Assembly (NCBI GenBank): GCA_950106755.1
Contig: OX467084.1
Location: 30,755,213 to 30,819,212, forward strand
DNA length: 64,000 bases
From: Climacium dendroides
Lineage: Eukaryota; Streptophyta; Bryopsida; Hypnales; Climaciaceae
Direction of reading: 5' to 3'
Shown here piece after piece: positions 34,148 through 47,329 of this stretch (positions within the stretch are counted from its first letter, which is position 1; each line of letters opens with the position of its first letter). The notes below the pieces were generated by a model. The model was not told where the DNA came from. It searched no databases and saw nothing but the letters and a program-made list of their open reading frames with translations. Position numbers and translations under genes: made by a program.

Positions 34148-36289
34148 TCTTCAGACAACACCGAGGACGCCATCAAGAAGGGCTTGGGTGGAAAGAGTCC
34201 ATCGAGCAATGGCAACAGCACCGCGCATTGCCACTCTAACTCAACATTGTCGGAGGGCGCGTACGAGAAGGCTAACAGACCATGGTGCAGTGGCAAGGCA
34301 AGGCCGGCCTTAGGGCGTGGAGGCACCGACGTCGGCAATGCAAGCCGGACAGAGCGCATAGGCAACAGCAGCTGACAATGTCGAAGAAAAGTGCAGCGAA
34401 CCTTGGAGGCAATCGAGAGAAAGGAAGGGCCACGAGATGCTGGAGGCGACGACAAGACTCGACGGACGCAGAGGAGGCGGGAAACTAATTTGAACAGAGG
34501 CAACTACGAGGCGAGGGAGTAGGAGACGCCAGCGGCAGCCGTTGCGAGGCCTCTAGCAAATAACAATCATTGTGTGATGCCAGACGTTGTCAGCGACTCC
34601 AGTTCCGACTCCTAGTACAGCCCCCCAAAGTTGAAGGTCCCCAAAGCTAGAGCCCGAAAGTCTCAGAAAGGCAAGGCTGTCTAGGACGCTTTGCTCAATC
34701 GCTTCGCACCAGAGACATGGAAATGCAATACACCGCATTATAGACATGCTCCGTTGCCCTTCTATAGACCAGATCTTGGTTGCACGCATCCATATGGGCG
34801 GATTCCTTCTGTCATGGGCATTTTTGAGAAGTTTTGGTCCGAGAAACTTCAGAGGCGAATTGTACAGGAGACGAACATGTTTGTGTCCGAAGTCATACAT
34901 GACGATGGAGGAACACGTGGAGGGATAGATTGGACTCCATTGGGCTTAGCAGAATTTCGAGCATATTTGTCCATATGTTTGTATATGGGCATCAAGATAT
35001 TGCCGAACCTACGGTTGTATTGGTCCAAAAAAGAGCCCTTATACCATTGCCACGTTATCTCTCAAATCTTGAAGCAAGGTAGATTTGAAAGCATTACTCG
35101 GTGCTTGCATTTGGTCAGTACAGATGCTGCTGTCAGGGACCGCAGAAGTCCAGCATATGACAAGTTGCATAAGCTGCGGTGGATGGTGGACAACATTTGC
35201 AACTGGTTCAAGGCTATGTGGTCACCCAACTAGCAGTTGATAGTAAATGAGAGTATGGTGATGTACAAAGGCAAGTATTGTCCCATTCGACAATACATGC
35301 CGAACAAACCTGTTCGATTTGGCATCAAGGTTTGGGCAACTGCTGATGCCTTGTCCAAATACGTGTGGAATTTTCAAGTTTACTGTGGCAAGGAAGGCAA
35401 TCCACATGATGAGGACTTCGACTACAATGCCAATAGTGACTCAGAGACCTCTATGGCTAATCATCTTCAATGCAGTGGCAAAGGTGAAGGGCTCCAAGGT
35501 CGGCATGTTGTCAAACATCTTCTGAAGGATTTGGGTGGAAGGGGCCACATCGTCACAACAAATAACTTCTTCATGTCAGTGCCTTTGTTTCTTGATTTAC
35601 TGCAAGATGGAATCATGGCCACGGGAACCTTGAAAGCGAATCGCAAGTATGTGCCACAGGCATTGTATGCTAAAGCCATCACTAGAAAGCAACAGTGTGG
35701 GTGGATTGATTATAGGATGCACCAGGAAGGAAACATTTGTTGCGCAGTGTGGAAGGACAAGAATGCTGTGATTCTCTTATCCACGCATGCTGAGGCAGTA
35801 CCACCCCCAGGCCAGTGGCAGTTTGTGTATCGTATAATACAAGGCAAAAAAAAAGTTCCATCAGGCCCCATGCACCTCCAATACACGAAAAACATGAGAG
35901 GGGTTGACACTTCTAATCAACTTAGAGGGGTTTATTTGTGCTTGACCGGAAGCCACAAGTGGTGGCATCGCTTGTTCTTCTACTTGTTGGATACTACCGT
36001 ATGCAATGCTTGGATCATTCATAGTGATCTTAGTTTCAGATTCTTGAATGAACCCATGACTCATTTGTCTTTTCAGATGAAGCTGGCGAAGGAATTGACA
36101 ACAAAATGGGCTGGTCACACTATGGGGTATTCTACAATCTCACCTCATGTACCATCAACACATGGCACAAAGAGTATGGGCAACAAAAGGACGAATTGTC
36201 TTGTATGTGGGAAAAGAACGAATCAAGCATGTCCTGGCTGCCAAGGACATATTTGCAAGGGAGCTTGCTATTGGAAAAGTCATTGGTGA
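34148..36289 (+). pseudogene. PiggyBac transposase, decayed, with Asn in place of three expected catalytic Asp
   Basis: One frame runs from 34148 to 36289 with stops at about 34373, 34519, 34613, 34682 and 35231, mostly TAG. The core matches the piggyBac family: FEKFWSEKLQRRIVQETN, FRAYLSICLYMGI, YWSKKEPLYH, PNKPVRFGIKVWA, GRGHIVTTNNFF, MRGVDTSNQL, and a C-terminal Cys-rich finger CLVCGK...CPGCQGHICKGACYWKSHW. The family's DE(S)M, (C/T)DN(W/F)F and VD-x2-DQ sites read NES (Asn codon 35246), TNN (35561) and VDTSN (35915). Each is a GAT-to-AAT change. The family cuts and pastes at TTAA. This copy cannot do so. Confidence 0.85.
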
Positions 36290-37100
36290 CTATGTATATG
36301 ACAATTTCTTGCTTTGTTTTCAATGTTTTTTTCCTACTGTTTTGGTATTACTAGTCCATATAGTTGTACATATACTACAGTCTATGTTCTTTTTTTTTTA
36401 CCCTTTCTGTGTGCATCCAAATAACTATAAAAAAATTGTACTTACTTTGTTGTGTCCCTTTTCTTAAAAAAAACATTTGTAATTACTTTGTTGTATCCCT
36501 TCTCTGTATTTCATTCTCTGTCTGGGATAGTAGAGAGTTTTAGCAAGGTGGGACGACAACAACCGCAACGGTGGAGTCCCTGGACTGTGACCACAAGCAT
36601 GGCAGTTGCTCATCGCCACACAAGGGCCACGTGTAAAGGAGTTGTGTCTTCGCCGTACTAGGCCTCAAAGCAAATCCAATGGAGCACTGAAACAAGCACC
36701 GGGACGGTCCCAACGGGCTTTGTAACATTCTTCTTTCAAAAAGGGCTCTCCAATGCGGCCGTTGTAATCAACGGCATTTTTCAAGGCACTTCACACAAGA
36801 GCTCCTGCTTTGCATTTTTCGACTATTTGCTGAGCACGGGATAGTACTCCAGAAGTTTAGATTCTCTGACAATGACGACAAGTGCCCCAGGTTCCCAAAT
36901 TCGAAAGGGGAGGAATTTTTCCAATGATGAGGAGCAGCAAGTTTGTAGGAACGGCAAGTATGTTGATTTTTGTTGGGCTTTATTAATTGAGTCATGTTGC
37001 TTGACAAATCCTTCAAGGATGCTCACTAAGTTGTTGCAAGGGCTTCAAAGATTGAATAACTTTGCTTGAAAATAAGAAACTATGATTTTGTATGACTAAA
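36290..37100. other. Downstream flank of the piggyBac relic
   Basis: No gene. Poly-T-rich text, then a GC-richer block at 36540-36760. I could not find the GGG-TTAA end expected for a piggyBac terminus. Confidence 0.4.
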
Positions 37101-37105
37101 AGAAA

Positions 37106-37800
37106 ATTTCTTGACTTCCCTATTTTGAAATGGTCTCAAGACTTCTAATTACTTGTACCCAATTCCAAAAAAGTGCCCCAACATAACAAATGAGACAAAT
37201 CATCACCACTTTGATTTTTTTTGGATATTTATTAAAAAACATCAAATAATTGTGAAAAATACAAAAAGCATCCAATGCCTTTGAAAACTTCCACATAGGG
37301 ACCTCATCTAGTAACAAACACATGTTCCAATTTTGAAGAAGTTTCAATTGCCTCAACAAAAGTTGTGGCAAATTTACCCAGTTGTGACTAATGTGACTAA
37401 TGCCCCTAAGGGGCATTAGTCACATTAGTCACAGTTGAACCAATCACCCAAAATTCTTGCCTTCCCTATTTCAAAATGGTCCCAAAACTTTCCAATACTT
37501 GTATCCAATCCCAAAGAAGCACCCCAACATAAAAAAATGGAACAAGTAACCAACACTTTTAATTTTTTGAATATTTATTAAAAAAACATCAAATAATTGT
37601 GAAAAATACAAAAAGCATCCAATGCCTTTAAAAACTTCTACATAGGGACCTCATCTAGTAACAAACACATGTTCCAATTTTGAAGAAGTTTCAATTGCCC
37701 CAACAAAAGTTGTGGCAAATTTATCCAGCTGTGACTAATGTGACTAATGCCCCTAAGGGGCATTAGTCACATTAGTCACAGTTGAACCAATCACCCCAAA
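37106..37800. repeat. Tandem duplication (about 345 bp), each copy ending in a perfect palindrome
   Basis: The block starting at 'gacttccctattttgaaatg' (37106) recurs from about 37452 with roughly 90 percent identity by eye. Each copy ends in TGTGACTAATGTGACTAATG, CCCCT, A, and the exact inverse: 51 nt at 37383-37433 and 53 nt at 37729-37781. Such a sequence can form a long hairpin with a one-base loop. Confidence 0.92.
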
Positions 37801-38149
37801 TTCTTACCTTCCTCACCCCAAATTCTTGCCTTCCTTGTTTTGGGCAGCTCATTACGAATTGAATTTTTACTTTTTGTCTATTAAATTTTCATTCAAGAAT
37901 TGCTCAAGTAGTAGCTTTAAGTCCCAAGAATTTGCATCATTTTTTATTACATGGGTAAAAAATTATTGTATAATATGTCATTTCATTGATTAATAGGGGG
38001 TTCAAAAAATCATATAAAATCTTTTTTTTAAAAATAAATTGGAGTTGGTTCTTTAGATTTATAGATATTTGGGAAGCTTTTAAACCATTCCATTCAAAAC
38101 AAAAAGCAACTCTCAAAACGGGCTTCAAAAAATCCGCATCACATTCAAA

Positions 38150-39420
38150 GCAGAAGACTCCGAAAACAATGGAAAAGAGCCCTTGCGGCTTGCTTGCTGG
38201 GTCTCACCCAATGGTAGCATTGGGAACCATGCATTGAGGGTCAGACCGGCAAAGAGCTCGGCCCTCCCCCTCACTCTACATCAGACCCGGGTCTGACAAT
38301 TTCAAGTGCCGGGAGCAAGGCCTCCATTGGAGATGCTCTCAGTCGTCAAGGGCAGGGCAGTGCGGGGGTGAGCCACTTTTTCTGTTCGGGCTGTCATTTC
38401 CTCTGCGGCCCAATGCGCAGCCTGACCTCCGCTTCCCCAACTGCCCACGAGCTGTCCACCGAGACTAGCACTGTGGTTCACCTCCGCAATTGAATTGCAA
38501 GCTGGACGTCAGCTTCACTCCTGCGAATCCGGCCATTTTCCCTCCCTGTCCTCACAACGTTGCAACTGACCTCCTCAAATCACTCCTGTGAAATCCCGTG
38601 CGAATGACTGGGTCGTTTTTTTCGCAATTTCTGTGGCCTTGTCCTGCTTCGCAAAACTTGCTACCTTGTCATCATTTCCGACACCAATTCATGTGGTTAC
38701 AAACTTTTTCCTGTTTTTGAATGCCCTACGACATCTCAGCACATGCAATTTCCTCCCCATACACTCGCCAGGCCTTCCAATCACTTTGCACGACCAAGAG
38801 ATTCTTTCATCTGCGACACCACGGCTTTGGGTCTTCTTTGCACTTTCTCTCCATGGTGACCAGTCAGTCGTTACAAGGTTAAGCAGATACACATATTTGT
38901 AGGGCAATTTTCTTCAACGAAGATATTTCCCTGTATGTAGAAATTATAGAGTCAAGAAGGTTTCCCATAATTTTTTCAGATTTTGAATTTTCAAAACATA
39001 ACTACTACCATGAATTTTATAGTTGCAGATTCTATTTGATCAATCATGTAGACCTTCCTATTTTCCGACGAAGGACTGGTTGCAAATTCCACCAACGGTT
39101 GGTCACATCATTAAATGCCACAACTGCGTCAGGAACTGTGCCATAATCTGTGCCACAATCTATGACTGCTCATCCATCTCTTCCTGTACAGAAAGAGAGC
39201 GGTCTAAGGGATCAGGAATGGGTTGTTTCCCATACATTGTCAACAATCAGGCTGACTGACTGGGTCCTAAGTGGATTATTGAGAAGCAAGGTGGCCAGTG
39301 TGTCAGTTGTGAACATGCTCACTATCATAAGGGCAGCAGCTTGTAAGATAGCTTATCTGTGCAATGCAGCGCAGTGCGATGCCCTTCAATTTCCAGCTTG
39401 GTTTTTGAAATCTTGATGCA
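38150..39420 (+). other. GC-richer region with coding-like scraps
   Basis: GC content rises above that of the surrounding repeats. A plus-strand open frame at 38588-38902 and another at 39150-39416 look protein-like. The latter has RLTDWVLSGLLRSKVASVSV followed by MLTIIRAAACKIAYL, which faintly recalls the N-terminal helix of class I fructose-1,6-bisphosphatases (LTxWVL...ACKxIASL). The downstream catalytic parts are absent. It may be a gene fragment. A palindrome TCAGACCCGGGTCTGA lies at about 38282. Confidence 0.25.
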
Positions 39421-39756
39421 TGACAGTTGCCAAACAGAAATGTTGACAAACTCGGGATAGAACAGATTGAAGCTTAGACTGACTTCAGAAAGAGACCAGG
39501 CAGAGCTCTCTCATTTGGGAGCCAGGCTTTGTCAAGGCAGTGTCCACAACTGAAGAAGAACTGCAGATCTGCCTGTGGACCATTTCTCAACCAGCTTGTT
39601 GTGCCACATTAACTTACAGTCAGGAGCGTACATTGTTACTGCATCACTCTACTGTACTGTACAGTGGGGTCCAGTTCATTTATGAACTGCCTGTTTGAGC
39701 CGTGCACATTTCCTTGCATAGCATGGAAGAGATTTGGAATTTTTCATCTTGCATTA

Positions 39757-40125
39757 AGGTAGAACTACCCATTACCATACAGATTTGCAATCTAGGTACT
39801 TTGGAGAAGCTATTTATGAACTCTCATATTTTTCAGAGATTGAATTGTTTGAGAGAAGTCAATTGCAAAAAGAATGAAGACATTCCAACAAGGAATGAAT
39901 TTTCTATGATTTTTCAAAGCTGAAATGTAAAACTGTGAGTAGACCCTTGTTGAAGCATGATTCAGACCATCGTTGAAGTGTGGGCTGATGTGTCTGCTCC
40001 CCAGTGCATTGTCATCATGATAATGGATTAGTAAGATTGTGGTAATAAGATGGGCCAGTGATGAAAATGGGAGGAACCTGTAGTTGGCAGAATTGGATAA
40101 ATGGTGGTAATGGATAGTTCTACCT
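39757..40125. mobile_element. MITE copy 1 with TIR AGGTAGAACTACCCATTACC and TA duplication
   Basis: The left end AGGTAGAACTACCCATTACC is inverted at the right end with small changes. TA stands on both sides (39755-39756, 40126-40127). The interior is alignable to 49870-50216 throughout. TA duplication suggests a Tc1/mariner (Stowaway-like) origin. There is no coding capacity. Confidence 0.85.
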
Positions 40126-40127
40126 TA

Positions 40128-41300
40128 TTTACGCTCACTTCTCAGACAATCCCACTCAAGCCTACTAATTTGCAGTAAAAAAAAGCAAAATTTCATTTTG
40201 GGTGAATTTTTGAAGTCAATTTTCATGGTTTTACATAATATTTTATTGAAAATAATTGGTGATGAATTTTTTTTAATTTGATTGCTTAAATATGTAGGGA
40301 ACATCCATATGCACATTTTTCATATTAAAAAAAAATCCCATCAAGTAACAAAAATATAAGCTCCTAATAAGGGCTCAATTGAAGCGTCATATGACCAAAT
40401 TTTGTGAAATATGAAATAGATATCTCTTATATTTTGAATTAGATCTTGGCAAAGTAAATGTACCATTATGCTCAAATGTACCAAATTAGTTACCACATGA
40501 ATGGCAAATAGAAAAATCTAATTATAACAAAGAAATATCTATTCTTACAACATTTAGACATTCTCATCCTAATACTTAAAACTCTATAGAAGGAATTATA
40601 AAAAAATTCTCAAGAAACTTGCCTAGAGTAAGATGTGCAAATGAATGCTTCCTACATATATCGACAATCAAACTTTAACCAATTGCTTGCAATAAAATAT
40701 CTTGTAAAACCATGAAAATTAACTTTAAAAATTCACCAAAAATGAAGATTTGGTTTTTTGAAGTTGAAATTTTGTAGGCTTCAGTGCAATTGCATAAGGA
40801 TGAAATGATAATTATCTCTTCCAAAATCTATCTATTATACTCTACATTATAAAAGAAAATTTGAATGGCTCCAATAGGTAGTACGTAAATGAACATACAA
40901 CAATTTGGAACTATCTACTATTCCATAAAGAACCGTTGGAAGATAGTTAAAGATTTTTTGCAATGGGGTGAAGAACAAGCAAGAAATTATACAAGCAATT
41001 CAAGCGGTATGGAAATATGTATCTCTAAAGCAATTGTGAAGGTTCATTTTTTATATGTAACATTGATTATAAGTTGTAATTTTCACAAATGTTGGCAACT
41101 CTAGATAGTACATAGTGTATTAAAAACATCAAACTCTTTGTATGATTTTCAATTACATACTTGTGTTTGTAATGATGATAAAGTAGATTTCAATGTGATT
41201 CTAATGCAATTCAAAATCTAAAATTTCATTCTTTTTTTAGCACTCAAAGGCATTCCAAAGTTCTCTTAATCTTAGGAAGATCCAAAAATTTGTAAATGAT
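40128..41300. other. AT-rich intergenic, nothing recognised
   Basis: No gene, no clear tandem repeat; short open frames only. Confidence 0.5.
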
Positions 41301-41304
41301 TTGT

Positions 41305-44300
41305 ATAGTAGGGTACAAGTGAAAATGGTGTTTTTGCATTCCCAAAGAAACAAATTTCACTACTATCAACTTTGACACGCTTCAAGGGCTGAAAAATTGA
41401 TTTTTTAGCATGAAAATTTTAATATGGAATCAATTCTAAGTTAATAGCATGTATGCCAAATTTCAAGGTCAAAAGATTCATACAAATGGAGATAATCTAA
41501 ATCTATCAACATGTGTAGCTGTAGAAAAAAAATTCATTGAGGCCAATTTTGACACTCTCCCAAGGGTTGAATAAATTTTTTTTGACCATGAAATTTTTGT
41601 CATGAAATCATCTCTATGTCAATAAAATGTATGCCAAATTTCAAGGTCCAAAGATTCATACAAATAAAGATATTCCAAATTTACCAACATATGTAGTCTA
41701 GTGTGTAATTGTAAGAAACAATTTCACTACTACCAACTTCCACTCTCCTGAGGGTTCAAAAATAGTTTATTTATCAAAACTACACAACAATTGTACATAA
41801 ACTGTACGCTATTGATATTCATTGTTTTCGCATTGATTTAGTATGTAAAGATGCACATAATCAATGTGATTATAGTATGTAGTGATGAAGGCATTGAATC
41901 AGTACAATATTTGTTAATAATCCGTCTGTCCTTAAGTTTGAGATGATGAGAGTTTGTAGGCCAATTGAGCTTTTCAATAAGGTGTATTTGTCTTCATTCT
42001 TCACATAATTTGTTGTAGTAGACAAGTGCACCATCTTCCATAAGCAATTTGTATGCTCGTCTGTATGAAACTCTACCCATAAAATTAAGTAAGTAGCCAT
42101 CATAGACCACTTCCACAAAATCCTTAGCAAAGTGTTGATAAGACAAGTTCCAACTTTTATCCTTTAGTAAACGCACTCCAAATCATTATAAAAGTTCATC
42201 CACTTTAAAAAGGAGGAACTATATAGCTTGATGAATAGTGCTCATATGCAATTTTCTTGATTTCAAAGCTAAACTCTTCTATCCAAACAACATGCTCCCA
42301 ATCTTTTATACTCCATCTATAATACTTCTAAGCAAAAGTCAATCGCTGAAATATATGACAAGATGTCAAAAAAAAAAATTTGAGTGCAGTTTGATTGAAA
42401 ATGTCACTTCCATATAATGTACTTCGAGTAGTAGTTCTACTCTCTTGAATAGGGTAATGAGAGATAATCTCTAAAAGCAATGAGTGATGATGAGTTCTTG
42501 AGTATTCTATAATAGTACAAACATCTCTATCACTAAGCTTCTTAAAGCTTCTACTGAGGCTTCTACCAATACATTTGCACTTGTAAGTTCCATCTTTTTG
42601 AAATTTTTTCACCAACTTCTAAATTGTTCTAACATGGATTCCAACAATGGTACAATCTTGAATCCTTTAATCCTTGCTTCACTCAAGTCTACAATTTGAG
42701 CACAAGTTTCATTTGAAATTTCCATCATTTACAAATTTGACAATGTTAAGTTAATCCCCAAAAATGTTATTGGGGTATCCAACAACTACTCTATCCAACT
42801 ACTTTAACCTTTTCAATACTAATTCTCAACAAATTTTAGCAAACCATAATGTATGCCATGTGGATGATGAAATCACTTAAAGATGATGTTAAATATTCAA
42901 AGTTCTAAAGTATAATATGTCAACAAACCAAACAACAGAAGTCCTGAATGAAATTAAGATTGGTTTAGTGAATGAAGCCAATACCAATTCAAATCCCTCA
43001 CTCAAATAATCCTGAGTCACTCACCCATCATCCATTAACCAAACCTCATTCATTCATCCATCACCCAACATGATCACCCATTAGTATGCAACATTCCCTC
43101 TCTTAGTCATCACCTAAGCCTTACTCATGTTTAAAGCCCTTCCTCCATTTAAATAAACATTCACTCATCACTTATAATTGCCCTTGAGTTCATTACATCC
43201 TAGTGTCTATAATGTTGAATTCAAAATACAAGCACTAATATTTATAGAAAAAATTCTTCATGCATGTATGGTACACAATTTTTAAACAAGTGCACACATC
43301 TAAATTCAAATGTCAATGATTTTTGGAGATGCTTTTATATTTAAGGATTATGTTAAGTGGATGAGTTAATTGAAAAAGCATGAGGGGTCCAAGTTATTTA
43401 CACAATTCAATATGTCCTTAAAATCATTCTCACAATTACACATGTTGGTAGATTCATAATATCTCCATTTGTATGAGTCTTTTGGCTTTGAGATTTGGTA
43501 CACATATTATCAACATAGAGATGATCTCATGCCAAAATTCTCATGATAAATAAACTATTTTTGAACCTTCAGGAGAGTGGAAGTTAGTAAGAAACAATTT
43601 CACTACCAAGGTTTTTTTTTTCATTTTCTATGAAGTGCTATAGTGGCAATATTAAATGTAATAGTGGTGCTCCAAATTTCAACATTCATACACATAATGG
43701 ATAGAAAACATCACATTAGTACATATATATCACACATCCATAATTCTATTTTCATCCACAATTTGGCGCTTTCATCCAAGATTTTTTAATTTGAAGTTTT
43801 TTGGCATTGTACAGGGTTCTTTTTATGGGTTTTTTCTATAGGTGTAGTGCTAGGCCAAAAAATTTGGTGCAATTTTGCACCAAATCACTAGAAAAAAACA
43901 CTGCTACATATTTGACTACACATGTTGGTAGATTTGAAATATCTCAATTTGTATGAATCTTTGGACCTTGAAATTTGGCACACACTTTATCAATATAGAA
44001 GTGATCTCATCACAAAAATTTCAAGGTAAATTTTTTTTATTCAACCCTTGGGAAAGTGTCAAAATTGGCCTTAGTGAATTTTTTTGAGAACTACACATGT
44101 TGGTAGATTTAGATTATCTCCATTTGTGCGAATCTTTTGACCTTGAAACTTGGCATATATATTATTAACTTAGAGATGATTCCATGCCAAAATTTTCATT
44201 GTAGAAAAATAAATTTTCATTGTAGAAAAATAAATTTTCATTATAGAAAAATAAATTTTCATTGTAGAAAAATAATTTTTCAACCCTCGGAAGCGTGTCA

Positions 44301-44372
44301 AAGTTGGTAGTAGTGAAATTTGTTTCCTTGGGAATGCAAAAATGCCGTTTTCACTTGTACCCTATTGTATAG
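41305..44372. mobile_element. Three-kilobase structure with long, multi-unit inverted repeats (fold-back or Mutator-like)
   Basis: The left arm (41305-41785) reads 'gggtacaagtgaaaatgg', 'gcattcccaaagaaacaaat', then about 180-bp units containing 'atgccaaatttcaaggtc' and 'tcaacatgtgtag'. The same series appears inverted from 44372 down to about 43895, and its third unit at 43620-43430. A block at 43620-43895 interrupts the right arm and resembles 52550-53230. The interior has minus-strand protein-like frames (42615-42328 and 42176-41870; for example FKKLSDRDVCTIIEYSR) of unknown family. Long inverted arms around a gene recall fold-back or Mutator-like transposons, but target duplications were not identified. 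Confidence 0.6.
44189..44277. repeat. Four 21-bp tandem copies
   Basis: AAATTTTCATTGTAGAAAAAT occurs four times in a row with one substitution. It expands one part of the right inverted arm. Confidence 0.9.
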
Positions 44373-44379
44373 TATATTA

Positions 44380-44995
44380 AAGTATGTCATCTACTTTTGA
44401 CAATGTTCAATGTTTTAGCATAAGTTTGAATGATGCATAACATTCCATTTAGTAGCATGCACTACCTTGCCTTGGTTCTACAATAAGGTATATCACCTAT
44501 TTTCAAAAATGTTTAGGGTTTTAGCATATGTCTAATTGAAAGATGAACAACATTCCATCTAGTAGCATGCATTGTCACTATAGTAAAAATCCTCTTAGTG
44601 CATCCTCTCTTAGTACATGATATTGCATGATATGCATTGATGGAGGTTAGTACATGGACCCAATTTTGAAGATATTTTCTCAATAGTAGTTTAGTTAGAG
44701 GCCACATTAGTTACTAGCCATTATTACACCTTTGCAAATGCATAAACCTCTCTTCATGCATAGTCCCAACATCATGCTCTAAGAGAGGTTCTATTGTACC
44801 TTGGTTCTACAATATGGTATATCACCTATTTTCAACAATGTTAAATGTTTTAGTATATGTCTAATTGAGTAATGCATAACATTCCATTCTATAGCATGCA
44901 TTGTCACTACCTTGGCTCTACAATAAGGTATATCACCAATTTCCAACAATGTTCAATATTTTAGCATATATATGTATAATTGAGTGATGAGGGGA
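44380..44995. repeat. Degenerate tandem repeat, unit about 120 bp, four copies
   Basis: Copies share CCTTGGTTCTACAATAAGGT, 'atatcacctattttcaacaatgtt' and 'cataacattccatctagtagcatgc'. Between the second and third copy a 185-bp piece (44604-44788) is bounded by CCTCTCTTAG and CTAAGAGAGG, possibly a small insertion. Confidence 0.7.
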
Positions 44996-47325
44996 GAATA
45001 ATTTTCTTTGGTCAAGGAATAGAAATGATGAAGATTGCACTATTTTTTGCTAATTTTTCATCAAGTTTGGAATTAGTAAAAAATAAAAGAAGTGTACATT
45101 ATTGTCTAACTTGTTCTTGATTTATCAATTTGCTCTCAATATATTGATTTGTTCTTAATATATCAACTTATTCTCGATGTATTTTTTCAAAAACAAAAAT
45201 TTGAAATTGGTTTTCTAGATTTATGTATATATAGAAAACTTTGAATCATTCCATTTTGATCAATGGGTTAAAAGTTATGAAGAGCTTATGTTTGTAGCCA
45301 ATTATGGATTCTCTACTCTAAAATAAACTTTAAAAATCCTTTATTTAACTCAATTTTCAATATTTTTGGAAATAAAATAAGATCATAGGATGTAGATTGT
45401 TTATTACAACATTACAACCATTGAGAATGGCAATTTTTCAATTTTATAACTAAATTCTTAATAATTTAGTATTTTGAATCATTTCCTATTTTTTTCCTAT
45501 ATGTTGTACAATTTCAAATGATTTGGAAATTCTCAAGTAAGTAGTCAACTTGCCTTGAAGAATGAATCCAAAAAAGCACCATCATTTTGGACATTTTTTC
45601 ATAGAAAAGTGAGCTTGTGAAGTGCAGCTGCTTGTTTTTTTGTAAAGGCCCCCATTTTTTTTTTGAATTCAAAAGCTCATATCTTGCAATCCATGTAGTG
45701 GAAAATTTTGAATTTTTTTCCACATGTTCTCAAACCAACTTACTATAAGATCATATGGTTCCATGTGTCCAAAATTGTTTCTTCCCCAAAATTTGGTGCT
45801 TATACTAGAAATGGCAGTTTTGGAGTGTTTTTGGTGAAAACATAGTCAAGGAACTTAAGGGGTCAATTAGTCAAATTGGGCATAAGTTACCGTAGTGGAA
45901 AGATAATAACACTAGCCATGTTAGAATGAGAACCTTCGAGCTCAAGCCCGATAGCTAGATTGTGGATTTTACTAGCTCATATCCTCCAATTCAAAAAGAC
46001 TGTGTTTTTTATACAAAAAATTTACAAATTAAAACGATTGAAATCTTTATCTACTTCTAATATAAACCATTTTAGCGAATTTTTTTACTTGTGGACCTGT
46101 AATCTTGAACATTTGTTTACTAAATGTAAATACTCAATTTTGTTTTGCAATGAATTTGTAAATTTAACTTTCAGATGTTGAGAAGAAATCCATCATTAAA
46201 GGGCAGAGCCTATGTAATACAACAACTAGGAATATTTCCTATGAAAAAACAATGGCTACACTTTTACATTAGTGAGAAGTTCTACATTTACAAAGACATT
46301 GGGAATAGACAACCTTTCATATAAACTATGTATGGGTCTCAAACTTGTTTTTAATAAGGTACAAAGCTAGTTTTAAAAAAATTACAGCACGATATCTTTC
46401 TACTACTAGGCAATTGCATGAAACACTTGTGTTGATTTCCATCACAAGTTGCAAGCCTAATAGGTTATAAGCATAACTTTTGAACTACTATTCAATTGCT
46501 CTTTAATTTTGTATAAAAGGTGAACATGTTAAACACAAACCTACCATAAAAATTTCAATATTTTTGAAAATAATTTCATTTGAAATATGGACTTTCAAAA
46601 GCATGCTACAATTGTAGGTTTGGAGTACTATCTGTATTGGGAATTTCTCCATGAAAAATCCCAATGATATTCCATATCTCTGTTCAAGTACTATTGGCTA
46701 TTTTGGTTGGGAATCACCATTGTCAATCCATATTTAAAACATACAATTCACCAAATTTTGGATGAAATTTATTAGTAATAATAGAATGGTGGATGAAATT
46801 TATGAGTAATTAATGAATGTTCAATAATGGATGATTATTTGAACCTCATTGCATTCCAAATTTCCAATGGGGCATGCTGCACTCCTCACAAAAATATAAA
46901 AAAATATCCCCCCTTTCCTTAAACCCCTATAGTCCCCTTGGAGGGCAAAATGGATTCATTTCAGACAAGTTTTTTTACTCAATCTTTAGTGAAAGTTTTG
47001 TAAGATAAAAAAATTCATCAATTTCTGGAGAATTTAATTTTTTAATTTCAATTGATGCCTTCAATAAGTCAAGAATTGAATTTGGCAAGTAGAAAAAAAT
47101 TCACAAAAACTTTTTAAAAATTGATTTAATTTTTATAGATTTAATTGTTGTTTATATGGAAAGCTTTGAATTATTCCATTTGGATTTGTGATGTGAAAGC
47201 TATAAAGCATGTTGTTTTGTGAGTAATTAGAACATCTTTTTGAAAAAAATAATATATAGGATTTGTTATTGAGCTCAATTTTTTTACATTTTTTTCAAAA
47301 TAAAAATTACCGTAGGATTAACTTT
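44996..47325. other. AT-rich intergenic with old dispersed repeats
   Basis: No gene. 45640-45830 is a member of the diffuse family also seen near 10.9 kb and 55.2 kb (rough identity by eye only). Confidence 0.5.
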
Positions 47326-47329
47326 GATT

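Noticed and set aside
36733..38345. GGGCTCTCCAATG and CATTGGAGATGCTC as TIRs of a MITE or hAT element
   Set aside because: Similarity is partial and no target duplication flanks them.
45893..45955. SINE-like head (GTGGAAAGATAATAACACTA ... TTCGAGCTCAAGCCC)
   Set aside because: Box A and B are too divergent and no tail or target duplication is seen; left as a weak hint.
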